42,582 nucleotides of DNA, from positions 1 to 42,582 of the IMG/VR virus record IMGVR_UViG_3300046491_000074; one strand, written 5' to 3'. The position numbers were made by a program, and so were the translations under genes. Numbering within the stretch: the first letter of the stretch is position 1; the number at the start of each line of letters is the position of its first letter. The notes below the pieces were generated by a model. The model did not search any database and was not told the origin of the DNA. It saw nothing but the letters and a program-made list of their open reading frames with translations. Shown piece after piece: positions 22,288-29,142 of this stretch. This stretch comes from a virus.

Positions 22288-22677
22288 TTACGGAACCTTG
22301 GCGTTCGCCCCGAGGAGCGAAACGAAGGCCAATGCCCAGGCTGGGGAGAGTTTGGGCGGGGCCTCGTTGGGTGAATACCTGCACTCTTGCACCCAGGTAT
22401 TGAGCAAGTGCATGGTGGAATCTGGCAACTGGGTCGGGAGCCGTAGCCCGTACGGGACCTGCTTGTTGCACTTGTCCATCAACTCCTGTGCGAGGTCCAT
22501 GCAGAAGTTGGACTGTGCGAAATCGAACTGGGTGTAATGCTTGAGCTTGTCTTCGACCCATTCAATGAGTTCATCAACAAGATTAGAACTTACTTTATCG
22601 AAGTTTTCGTGCTTGAGAATCTTGAGCAAAACCTTGATGAGTGCATGCTCCTTGGTCTTGGCGAGGGAAACGGACAT
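22288..22677 (-). CDS. Hypothetical helical protein, 129 aa
   Basis: Helical, Leu/Lys/Glu-rich (EHALIKVLLKILKHENFDKV) with a helix-loop pattern, then an Asp/Asn/Pro-rich C-terminus. It is the paralog-like size of the 162-aa neighbour but shares no clear motif. ATG with AGGAG ten bases upstream. Confidence 0.78.
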   Translation of the reverse strand: MSVSLAKTKEHALIKVLLKILKHENFDKVSSNLVDELIEWVEDKLKHYTQFDFAQSNFCMDLAQELMDKCNKQVPYGLRLPTQLPDSTMHLLNTWVQECRYSPNEAPPKLSPAWALAFVSLLGANAKVP

Positions 22678-22704
22678 GATAAGTGGCTCCTAAAAGATGA
22701 GAGA

Positions 22705-22956
22705 TTATACCAGTTGGGTTTGTGTGATGATACTGAGCATTTCTTCGAAGTGAGGCTTGGCATAAGCCAAGGCCTCGGCAGAGGTCTCGAAGGTTGAGCA
22801 CGTTGACAGGCATGGTTGATTAGGCAAGTTGCGGATCAACCGTAGCGTGGTCCTGTCCGGGGCTGAGGAGGCACACTCCTTGAACTCGGTAACTTGCACC
22901 AGGAGCGTGTGGGTAGGTGTGGCGTATTGGAACGCAAGATGGGTGATGGTTTTCAT
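22705..22956 (-). CDS. Hypothetical protein, 83 aa
   Basis: Starts with strands (THLAFQYATPTHTLLVQVTE), then CLSTCSTFETSAEALAY and a helix. The sequence has few charged residues and three to four cysteines. No family recognised. Weak own site; follows a 28-aa ORF by four bases. Confidence 0.7.
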   Translation of the reverse strand: MKTITHLAFQYATPTHTLLVQVTEFKECASSAPDRTTLRLIRNLPNQPCLSTCSTFETSAEALAYAKPHFEEMLSIITQTQLV

Positions 22957-22960
22957 GGTG

Positions 22961-23047
22961 TTATCCCAGGTGAGTGATCAGGTAAGGGATCGTCGGCAGG
23001 AAGAGTGCGACGATGATGATCAAGAGGTAGGCGAGGGCGCGGTTCAT
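22961..23047 (-). CDS. Tiny membrane peptide, 28 aa
   Basis: MNRALAYLLIIIVALFLPTI and a short tail: one transmembrane helix with a basic start, in the size range of phage small inner-membrane peptides. Its ATG lies one base after the stop of the preceding gene and it lacks a strong own site, so translation would depend on re-initiation. The clean fit between the neighbours supports it, but the call is uncertain. Confidence 0.5.
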   Translation of the reverse strand: MNRALAYLLIIIVALFLPTIPYLITHLG

Positions 23048-23048
23048 C

Positions 23049-23279
23049 TTATTTCGTGAGTTGGTCGAGGGCATCATAGGCTTGAGCAATGATGGTTTTG
23101 ACATGCGCCCGGACCTCGGGCAGTTGGTTCCACAAGACGGGGGAAGGTAGACCTCGCTGTGTGAGGTAGAAGTCAGGTCCAGGGATACGCTTCAGGAACA
23201 GCTCGTTGTGCTTGATGATTCTCTCGTAGAAGTCGTAATTGATTTGTGCAGGGCTGCGGCAAGTGGTGACGTTGCTCAT
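23049..23279 (-). CDS. Small hypothetical protein, 76 aa
   Basis: Helical, with NYDFYERIIKHNELFLKRIP and HVKTIIAQAYDALDQLTK at the ends. First gene of the main leftward cassette after the gene-free stretch. ATG at 23279 with CGGAGC and a TCCC-GGGA palindrome 14 bases upstream. No family recognised. Confidence 0.77.
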   Translation of the reverse strand: MSNVTTCRSPAQINYDFYERIIKHNELFLKRIPGPDFYLTQRGLPSPVLWNQLPEVRAHVKTIIAQAYDALDQLTK

Positions 23280-23293
23280 TTTAGCTCCGTTTA

Positions 23294-23306
23294 TCCCGAG
23301 TCGGGA
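23294..23306. promoter_or_regulatory. TCCC-GGGA palindrome copy c
   Basis: TCCCGAGTCGGGA, a perfect palindrome around a central G, 14 bases before the start at 23279. Flanks resemble copies a and b. Confidence 0.68.
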
Positions 23307-23330
23307 TGTTTGGGTTGTAGGGTGTAGCAA

Positions 23331-23357
23331 ATAGCGAGTAGCGAGTAGCGAGTAGCT
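23331..23357. repeat. Tandem 7-mer array (gtagcga)
   Basis: Four near-identical 7-base units of the form (a/g)tagcga in a row, right after the leader of the 76-aa gene. Purpose unknown; may be an iteron-like cluster or replication slippage. Confidence 0.7.
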
Positions 23358-23369
23358 GAGCTAACTATA
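23356..23369 (+). repeat. 14-bp inverted repeat, left arm
   Basis: CTGAGCTAACTATA; its exact reverse complement lies at 23450-23463, with 80 bases between. The pair would pair into a long hairpin or mark the ends of a small mobile element. Confidence 0.75.
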
Positions 23370-23449
23370 TGTGGTATCCAATCTATTCAGCAAACACCCA
23401 CTGGATTTAGGTGCCCAAAACTCGGGGTCTCCGGGTCTGCCTTATTACT

Positions 23450-23463
23450 TATAGTTAGCTCAG
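23450..23463 (-). repeat. 14-bp inverted repeat, right arm
   Basis: TATAGTTAGCTCAG on the plus strand, perfect reverse complement of 23356-23369. Confidence 0.75.
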
Positions 23464-23485
23464 GTACTGGCACTTGTTTAGGTTC

Positions 23486-23590
23486 AGGACCAGAAGCGGG
23501 ACAATACCCAGAACCAGTAGCGGGACCATGCCCAGGACCAGTAGCGGGACCAGTAGCGGGACCAGTAGCGAGACCATGCCCAGGACCAGA
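23486..23590. repeat. 12-mer tandem array (accagtagcggg)
   Basis: Four copies at 23513, 23537, 23549 and 23561, with spacings of 24, 12 and 12 bases, inside a longer region of related units (gaccatgcccagga twice). The exact 12-base phasing hints at a protein-binding cluster. Confidence 0.65.
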
Positions 23591-23648
23591 GTTGTGTGGA
23601 AAAACAACAACGGTGAAAACAAAATATTTTCGCCTATTTTTTAATCAA

Positions 23649-23732
23649 TTAGTTAGGAACGACCCGTTCCGATGGACGTTTTTCTCCTCTGTTTAGAAAA
23701 TTTTGAATGATACTATCATCGAAAAACATCAT
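23649..23732 (-). CDS. Possible 27-aa leader peptide
   Basis: ATG ATG preceded by GGAG with six-base spacing, an excellent site, opening a 27-codon ORF (start MMFFDDSIIQNFLNRGEK). The first ATGATANTATCAT palindrome lies inside its 5' part. It may be a short peptide or leader controlled by the same operator. No other evidence of translation. Confidence 0.3.
   Translation of the reverse strand: MMFFDDSIIQNFLNRGEKRPSERVVPN
23707..23719. promoter_or_regulatory. ATGATANTATCAT palindrome copy 1
   Basis: ATGATACTATCAT, a 13-bp perfect palindrome about one central base; also part of the possible 27-aa ORF. Confidence 0.65.
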
Positions 23733-24013
23733 AAATTTCTCCACATCAAGACTCTTATCTTTTTATTAATTACCCTTTTCCGTGATGAATCCAGAAAATA
23801 AAGACCTAGCTAACGAAATACAATGGAATTCGCAAGCGAATCAAGCACTTACTGGTCCCGCGCCTGCGCCCGGTCCTTACTCCTGGTTAAAAAAGACGAC
23901 CGCCGGTTACAAAACCAGCCCTCGCCCATCGCCTCGGACCTCCTTCGGACCCTTTCCGGTCTCCTTCGGATCACCTTAGCTCCGTGCCAACTAATTAGCT
24001 CCTCATCAACGCG

Positions 24014-24026
24014 ATGATAGTATCAT
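24014..24026. promoter_or_regulatory. ATGATANTATCAT palindrome copy 2
   Basis: The 13-bp core extends with GCG and CGC to a 19-bp perfect palindrome at 24011-24029. Its centre is 35 bp from copy 3. Confidence 0.7.
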
Positions 24027-24048
24027 CGCATTTCTCCCGAGCAACCCG

Positions 24049-24061
24049 ATGATACTATCAT
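24049..24061. promoter_or_regulatory. ATGATANTATCAT palindrome copy 3
   Basis: ATGATACTATCAT, flanked by C and T. Together with copy 2 it forms a pair of sites. Confidence 0.68.
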
Positions 24062-24092
24062 TGGAAAAGCACCAGTTTGGTGTATTCCCTTT

Positions 24093-24105
24093 TCCCGAGT
24101 AGGGA
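24093..24105. promoter_or_regulatory. TCCC-GGGA palindrome copy g
   Basis: TCCCGAGTAGGGA with T-rich flanks, in the gene-free stretch, not next to a gene start. Confidence 0.6.
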
Positions 24106-24235
24106 TATTTTTCTTGCCTTCCAGACATCTTGACGCCCCTGGCCCTTTCTGCTAGGCCTTAGGCTCTCTTTTTACGCGACTTGCAAAGTTCCACGGCCCC
24201 TGGAACCTGGAAAAGTGTCCCGGTTTCCAAGGGTC

Positions 24236-24254
24236 GCGCTTCAAAAAGAAGCGC
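24236..24254. promoter_or_regulatory. Hairpin in a structured non-coding region
   Basis: Perfect 7-bp arms GCGCTTC and GAAGCGC with loop AAAAA. Close by, 24189-24205 has TTCCA and TGGAA arms. The region 24110-24310 is dense in such structures and has no gene; a small RNA is possible but not shown. Confidence 0.4.
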
Positions 24255-24366
24255 CTAGGGCCTGCTGCATGGCCCTTGTGTATGCAAATGCGCAGGTTTA
24301 TAAGCCCGAAAAAGGCATATAAACATGGACATTCAGACAGGCCCAGGCGCTTGCCCAGGCCCACTA

Positions 24367-24389
24367 GGGTGTCCCTACTCGGGACACCC
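24367..24389. terminator. Strong hairpin after the 303-aa gene, carrying palindrome copy f
   Basis: Nine-base arms GGGTGTCCC and GGGACACCC with loop TACTC, just past the stop of the gene at 24397. The central TCCCTACTCGGGA (24372-24384) is a family member. No T-run on the minus strand, so termination would be inefficient; it may be a dual operator/hairpin. Confidence 0.5.
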
Positions 24390-24396
24390 GTTCAGG

Positions 24397-25308
24397 TTAG
24401 GCCGCTTGCTTCAGGCTAGCGCGCTGGGCCTTGCGGATCGCCTTCGCCATGGCGACCAGTTCCTTAGCTGCCGCCTCCAGTGCGTCAGGCGACGGGTTGA
24501 GCGCCGTGAACAGCACGGGTTTGCCGTGCTCGTCAACAGTGATGTTGCACAGCAACGAACCCTGTTGCTTGCGCTCCTGCTCCTTGCGTTGCTTTTCGGC
24601 CTCCTCCGCCGCTGCCTTGATCCGCAGTTCTTCTGCCTCCTTCGCAAGGCGTTCGTTCTGTGCCTTGAGGAGTTCCGCGCGCTTGTCGGCCTCCTCCTTG
24701 GCCTTGCGCTCCTCCTCTGCCTTCGCCTCCGCTGCCTTGCGCTCCTCTTCCGCCTTCGCTGCCTGCGCCTCTGCCTGAGTCAGGTTGTTCTGGGCATCGG
24801 CCAGTTTCTGGTCGGCTTGCTGGGTTTGCTCCTTGAGGGCCGCTTGTGCCTGCGCCTCTGCCAGTGCTGCCGCTGCCTTGTCCAGTGCTGCCTGTTCCGC
24901 AGCGCGCTTGTCAGCGTGGCTCTGCTCGCCCTTGCAGAAGGCGATGAGGTCGTCAATCTTGGCCGTGTAGGTCGTTGCCTTGATCTGGTCCTTGATGAAC
25001 TCCGCGAATGCCAGCACGTTGTCTTGAGTGTGCCCACCCTCATACGAGGCCAGCTTCTCCCCGAATTTCATCTGGAACTGATAGGCCAGCGTGCCAGCGT
25101 TCTGGACAGTCTTGGCCGAGATGCTGTAACCCGATGCCTCTTCGACCTCACGAGCGAACTGCGCCATCTTGAACTTCTTGCCGTCCTTCGGCTTGACGGC
25201 ACGTTCCAGCGTTTCGAAGGCGATGGACGAGGCGAAGTTCAGTTGACCAACGGTGACGCTTGCGCCGAATGCGAGGGTGATTGCCGATACGGTTGCTTTG
25301 GTTTCCAT
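24397..25308 (-). CDS. Long coiled-coil protein, 303 aa
   Basis: The first 110 residues form a small globular domain (AITLAFGASVTVGQLNFASS; KKFKMAQFAREVEEASGYSI). From about residue 135 to 250 there is an Ala/Glu/Lys-rich coiled coil with repeated (A/E)EEERKAKE-like heptads, then a short C-terminal domain (NITVDEHGKPVLFTAL). It could be a structural or DNA-organising protein; nothing is proven. ATG with AAGGAG; a TCCC-GGGA palindrome is 21 bases upstream. The gene is isolated between two non-coding regions, so it is probably its own transcription unit. Confidence 0.82.
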   Translation of the reverse strand: METKATVSAITLAFGASVTVGQLNFASSIAFETLERAVKPKDGKKFKMAQFAREVEEASGYSISAKTVQNAGTLAYQFQMKFGEKLASYEGGHTQDNVLAFAEFIKDQIKATTYTAKIDDLIAFCKGEQSHADKRAAEQAALDKAAAALAEAQAQAALKEQTQQADQKLADAQNNLTQAEAQAAKAEEERKAAEAKAEEERKAKEEADKRAELLKAQNERLAKEAEELRIKAAAEEAEKQRKEQERKQQGSLLCNITVDEHGKPVLFTALNPSPDALEAAAKELVAMAKAIRKAQRASLKQAA

Positions 25309-25329
25309 GGTGTAGCTCCTTGTCGTTTG

Positions 25330-25342
25330 TCCCTAGTCGGGA
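25330..25342. promoter_or_regulatory. TCCC-GGGA palindrome copy d
   Basis: TCCCTAGTCGGGA, 21 bases before the start at 25308, with flanks like those of copies a-c. Confidence 0.62.
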
Positions 25343-25356
25343 CGTTTGGGAAAGTG

Positions 25357-25369
25357 TCCCTAGTAGGGA
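25357..25369. promoter_or_regulatory. TCCC-GGGA palindrome copy e
   Basis: TCCCTAGTAGGGA, perfect apart from the centre base, 27 bp beyond copy d. Confidence 0.62.
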
Positions 25370-25548
25370 CGAATCAGCAGTGCCCTACCTGCTGCCCCTT
25401 CCAGCGTTGTGTGGCAAGGGGAGCACACATTATGGGAGGACTTGGGGTTTGGGAGTCGGGTATGTCACTCTTACCGCCAAAAAATTTTTGAGATTTCGGC
25501 TGCACCAAACTGGTGATGGACCTGGTCCTGGACATGATCCTTAGCCTT

Positions 25549-25611
25549 GCAACTCCCAACATGCAACTCTCAACATGAAACATGCAACTTTCAACAAGCA
25601 ACTCGCAATAA
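25549..25611. repeat. 14-mer tandem array (gcaact-caaca)
   Basis: Copies at 25549, 25563, 25584 and 25598, spaced 14, 21 and 14 bases, so the period is a multiple of seven. Sequence between the core words varies. Purpose unknown. Confidence 0.6.
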
Positions 25612-25644
25612 GAAAAGGGGTCCACAAGCTTTCGCCGGGACCCC
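25609..25644 (-). terminator. Rho-independent terminator for the 253-aa gene
   Basis: On the minus strand GGGGTCC and GGACCCC arms form a stem with a 14-base loop, followed by TTTTCTT. It lies downstream of the gene at 25741. Confidence 0.62.
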
Positions 25645-25740
25645 TAGTGCGTGTTTCTCACCTCGATGAACCCCCGAACACCAAGGCTCGGTCACGCGGA
25701 ACGTATTCTGCCTCTGAACTCAGAACTCGTCCACTAAAAC

Positions 25741-26502
25741 TTAGTGCAGCGGACCCATTGCCATAGGAGCTTTGGCGTCCGACACCCGTGCCATGGAGGC
25801 CTGGAGTTCAGCCTGCTCTTTCTTACGGGCCGCGTCGATGATCTTCGCAGCCAGCTTCAGCATGTCCGCAGCGGCCATTGCCTCAGGAAGATCGACCTTG
25901 ACCCTGCCCACAGCAAAGTGCTGCATCGGGACCTCCTTGACCTTGATGCTGGCCTTGTCCTTCTCACCTTCCTTCTGAGCCGCAGCAGCTTTCCCCTGTG
26001 CCTGGGCATCGTTCGCCGCAGCCGAAGCCGAAGCTTTGCGATTGCTGGACTTGCCGATGAAGTCCAGGACATCATCCATGCTGTCGAACTTGTACTCGTC
26101 CAGGCCTTTGACGATGGCCTCGATCATCTTCTGCTCTTCGGTCCCATCCACCCACTTGGCGATGGCTCCGACACCAACCTTTTCGAACAGGGAGGCCGAA
26201 GCGTTGACCCGACGATTCACCGTCTTATAGTGGCGGGAGTTCGAGTCCGCAACCTCGTACCCCGCCTGGGAGTAGACCTTGGTCACGATCTCCTTCGCTT
26301 CCTTGCTGGTATCACCCTTGGCCGCGAAGATCGCCAAGCATACTGCCAGTTCCGTGCGCAAAGCCTTGCGACCAGCAACCATGGACTGGGAGATAGCCTT
26401 CACTGCCGTCACATCTGACAGTTTATGGCTGGAAACCTCTTTGCTGGCCTCGCTCTTGGCCTGGTCTTGGTTCTGATCAGTAGTTTGGTTTTCGGTTTTC
26501 AT
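25741..26502 (-). CDS. Hypothetical protein, 253 aa
   Basis: An N-terminal Asp/Gln/Lys-rich tail, then a helical domain with Tyr/His-rich repeats (GYEVADSNSRHYKTVNRRVN), and a low-complexity Ala/Gln/Lys linker. C-terminal part has QHFAVGRVKVDLPEAMAAAD. No family recognised. ATG with AAAGGAA. Isolated between non-coding regions and ended by its own terminator. Confidence 0.8.
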   Translation of the reverse strand: MKTENQTTDQNQDQAKSEASKEVSSHKLSDVTAVKAISQSMVAGRKALRTELAVCLAIFAAKGDTSKEAKEIVTKVYSQAGYEVADSNSRHYKTVNRRVNASASLFEKVGVGAIAKWVDGTEEQKMIEAIVKGLDEYKFDSMDDVLDFIGKSSNRKASASAAANDAQAQGKAAAAQKEGEKDKASIKVKEVPMQHFAVGRVKVDLPEAMAAADMLKLAAKIIDAARKKEQAELQASMARVSDAKAPMAMGPLH

Positions 26503-26639
26503 GGTGTTTTTCCTTTAAGAAAGTTGTAAAGTAGAGGCTGGTATTCCCTGCTTATTTATTCCAGTCATGAGTAAGACAAGTACAGTGTAGAAAAGTTCCC
26601 GCTTTTTGGTGTTGATTTTTGTCAATTAACGAACAACAA

Positions 26640-26668
26640 AAAGCCCGCATAAACATCATGCGGGCTTT
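26640..26668 (-). terminator. Strong terminator after the primase gene
   Basis: Eleven-base arms AAAGCCCGCAT and ATGCGGGCTTT with a 7-base loop; on the minus strand it is followed by TTTTTGTTGTT. It ends the leftward primase operon 43 bases past the stop. Confidence 0.85.
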
Positions 26669-26711
26669 ATAACATTAAGTCAAGAGTTCGTTCAATCGTG
26701 CGCTACCCCAT

Positions 26712-29138
26712 CTATACCACCATGCTTACGCGGTCGTAGATCGCCTGGGTGCCTCCGTAAGCTGCCGCAGAGACTTTCAGCTCGAAGTCAAGCTCTGGTC
26801 CCAGCTCTCGCATCATGGCCCTGAAACGGGTTGACGACACCGGCTTTGAACCTCCGGCAGAAAGGCAGAAAGCGAAGTACGCATTGAAGAGCTTTGTTTC
26901 CGTGGAGAATACACCCTCGATACCAGTCTTCACCTTGCCTGACTCCTTGACGAAGTAGCGCACGCTGTTGTTGACGTTCGCCAGCTCGTCGGAGATAAGC
27001 TTGTGACTTGCCGGAAGAGTATAGTCGTTATTCCTGAGCAACCTCGGCATTGCCTGCGCTGCCCAGGCGACGATTGCTTCACGTTCTTCCGACGCGATGA
27101 TGTCACCCAGGTCTGTGATCTTGTTCTCTGCCGAGACAGGATAGTGGAAAGTCAGGAACAACCAGCGGCGAATGAAGCCGTTCGAAGTGTCCGAAGACTT
27201 CGGCATGTGGTTCGAGGCAAACCAGTGAGTGACACTGGGCCGGAACGTGAAAATCGCCTGATTCTTATGTTGACCCGAGATTTCCTGCCCATCAACGATG
27301 TCTTTGAACGACTGGCCGTCGATCAGTTTGTGCTCCGAAAGCTCGCCGCAGACATTCAGGATTTTCCCGTGCATCTGGGCTGGCATGAACTTGTCGTTCC
27401 AGACGTTAGGAGGTACGCTGCACTTGGCCTCAGCCGGAACCAGGCTCTCCATGATACGAAGCATCTGGGATTTGCCCGATTTAGGAGCACCGTGCAGCAG
27501 AACAGCGCGCTGGTATCGTGGACCTTGACCAAAAAGCGTGACGCAGAGGGCCTCCTGCATGGCTTCCATCTTCTGCTCGAAGTCCTGATCACGACCCCAG
27601 GAGTCGTTCAAGAACTTGGCAAACAGTGGGAACTTGCCTGCTTCCTCTTCCATGTAGCGGAATGGTAAGGTATAGACCATGCCATAGTCCGGATCATGGG
27701 GGATCAACTTCAGCTCAAGGGTGAGGAACCCGTTGGCGAAGTTCACGCCCTTCACGGAGCGGCGCTCGATCCCCTGTTCTGCCACGTAAGTGAGGACGTT
27801 GAGGATGCCATTGATGTCGGACGAACGTTTGCAGGCATCCAGGTGGCCGTAGTTCTCGGAGATGAGAGCCTTGATGTAGTTCTTGTCCATTTCGACCCAG
27901 TGGGAACCACCCCACTTCATGAACTTGTCGTTGTGGCAGCGCACTACGTTGTACTGCTCCAGGTCCTTAAGGACTGCCCGAGCGATCTCACTATGATCAG
28001 TACCACGAACATCACCAGTGCGAAGCTCACGCAGACGCCCACGGAAAGTCGTAATAGGCACTCCAAGACCCGAAACATCCACAATATACTTGAGCACGCG
28101 GTCTTCATCGATTTTGGTCAGTTGATTGGACTTGGCAACCTTGGCAAGGATGCGCTCGACTGCCTCGGAACGTTCTTTGCCATTGGGGTGGGCTTCGAAC
28201 TGTTCCCGAAGGTACTGCTGGATTTGGTCATAGGACCACTCCGTATCCTCCTCGGTGAGGGTGACACCCATTTCCTGGAGCTGTTCCTTGGTAAAACCCT
28301 CGTCCCAACCACGGGGGAGAACCTTGCCCTTATCTTGTACGTCACGGTGCAGGAACCGGATGAGGTTATCAACGTGCTTTTCCACGCCGACCTGATCCCC
28401 TGCCACGTTGTCGATGAACTCGGCGTGGTAAGCCTGGAGCATACCAATCGCCTCTTTCAGGGTCCTTTCGCCACGTACAACCGCGAAGGCAAACAGACCA
28501 GCCAGCTCGGTTAAGGTCGTATCACGCGAGCCTGCCGAAACGTGCTCGGTTACACGCGACCAACCGGAGTGGGAAAGTTCGACACCAGCATTGGACACGG
28601 CCTGGCGCAGGATTTCTTCGATGTTCTCCGGCAGGCAAACGAGCTGGTGCAGGACATCGACCAAATCGCAGTTCGCCTCGTATGGTTTCAGCGTTTCCGG
28701 GTGGATCGAAGGTGGCAGAACGCACTGGGTACGGCTCGACAGAGTTTCAACGATGGTCTCGCCCGAGATGTTCTTGACCCGGTGGGTCTTGATGGGTGAC
28801 CACTTGTAAGCCAACATCAGGCCTTTTTTACCAAGGCGTTTCCACGGCGAGGGTGGCAGCACAGCCATGATCGCATCGAACACCTCTTTCTTGTCGGTGT
28901 CGATGTCGATCATGATCAGGCCGGAGGACTTACCTAGAACAAGGCCGATGTTCGCCTGGGAATTTCCTACGATCCACTGCTCTTGCTGAGCAGCATCGAC
29001 CGGAGTTTCCGCGAAGCGGGACCAGTCCTTGGGGATCGGGCGCTTTTCCCGTGCGAAAAGGGGGATAACATTGAGTCCTGCTGCGTAGTACCTGGGGGCG
29101 GTGTCAGCGAAGATAGTTGGGGAGTTGACGGTGCTCAT
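26712..29138 (-). CDS. Bifunctional Prim-Pol and D5-like SF3 helicase (phage primase-helicase)
   Basis: 808 aa. The N-terminal part has the archaeo-eukaryotic primase-polymerase motifs MIDIDTD (about residue 78, metal site) and PPSIH (about 143). The C-terminal half is a D5/P4-type superfamily 3 helicase: P-loop GAPKSGKS near 551, CGELSE, the N-containing sensor FASNH near 641 and Arg finger GFIRRW near 655. It primes and unwinds phage DNA at the replication fork. The start ATG is four bases past the stop of the preceding small gene, with no strong own site, so translation is coupled. It is the largest early gene and the replication core. Confidence 0.92.
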   Translation of the reverse strand: MSTVNSPTIFADTAPRYYAAGLNVIPLFAREKRPIPKDWSRFAETPVDAAQQEQWIVGNSQANIGLVLGKSSGLIMIDIDTDKKEVFDAIMAVLPPSPWKRLGKKGLMLAYKWSPIKTHRVKNISGETIVETLSSRTQCVLPPSIHPETLKPYEANCDLVDVLHQLVCLPENIEEILRQAVSNAGVELSHSGWSRVTEHVSAGSRDTTLTELAGLFAFAVVRGERTLKEAIGMLQAYHAEFIDNVAGDQVGVEKHVDNLIRFLHRDVQDKGKVLPRGWDEGFTKEQLQEMGVTLTEEDTEWSYDQIQQYLREQFEAHPNGKERSEAVERILAKVAKSNQLTKIDEDRVLKYIVDVSGLGVPITTFRGRLRELRTGDVRGTDHSEIARAVLKDLEQYNVVRCHNDKFMKWGGSHWVEMDKNYIKALISENYGHLDACKRSSDINGILNVLTYVAEQGIERRSVKGVNFANGFLTLELKLIPHDPDYGMVYTLPFRYMEEEAGKFPLFAKFLNDSWGRDQDFEQKMEAMQEALCVTLFGQGPRYQRAVLLHGAPKSGKSQMLRIMESLVPAEAKCSVPPNVWNDKFMPAQMHGKILNVCGELSEHKLIDGQSFKDIVDGQEISGQHKNQAIFTFRPSVTHWFASNHMPKSSDTSNGFIRRWLFLTFHYPVSAENKITDLGDIIASEEREAIVAWAAQAMPRLLRNNDYTLPASHKLISDELANVNNSVRYFVKESGKVKTGIEGVFSTETKLFNAYFAFCLSAGGSKPVSSTRFRAMMRELGPELDFELKVSAAAYGGTQAIYDRVSMVV

Positions 29139-29142
29139 ATTA

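Larger units (their letters stand above)
23280..24396. other. Gene-free regulatory/origin-like stretch
   Basis: More than 1.1 kb without a convincing gene in the middle of the leftward early region. It holds TCCC-GGGA palindromes, three ATGATANTATCAT palindromes, a 14-bp inverted repeat with 80-bp spacer, tandem 7-mer and 12-mer arrays, an A/T-rich block at 23590-23800 and several hairpins. One 27-aa ORF is possible. This composition fits a replication origin and early control region, but no origin motif is proven. Confidence 0.55.
25309..25740. other. Repeat-rich non-coding stretch
   Basis: 432 bases without a plausible gene on either strand. It holds palindromes d and e, a run of four 14-mers (gcaact..caaca), and a terminator for the upstream 253-aa gene. 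Confidence 0.6.

Noticed and set aside
22277-22561. 94-codon minus-strand ORF overlapping the 129-aa gene
   Set aside because: Shifted frame of the real gene; Gln/Arg/Pro-rich content typical of an out-of-frame read.
23486-23590. CRISPR-like array
   Set aside because: Repeat unit of 12 bases with no unique spacers of regular length, and no cas genes in the window.
23782-23979. 65-codon plus-strand ORF in the gene-free stretch
   Set aside because: No Shine-Dalgarno, runs against the local transcription direction, and the second half is Pro/Ser-rich low complexity. It also covers a 14-bp palindrome at 23828-23841.
24152-24364. 70-codon minus-strand ORF over the structured non-coding stretch
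   Set aside because: GTG start without a ribosome-binding site, and hairpins dominate the sequence.
24325-25491. 388-codon plus-strand ORF
   Set aside because: It is the antisense of the 303-aa coiled-coil gene; Leu/Arg/Cys-rich composition is a mirror of the Ala/Glu/Lys repeats, and it has no start signal.
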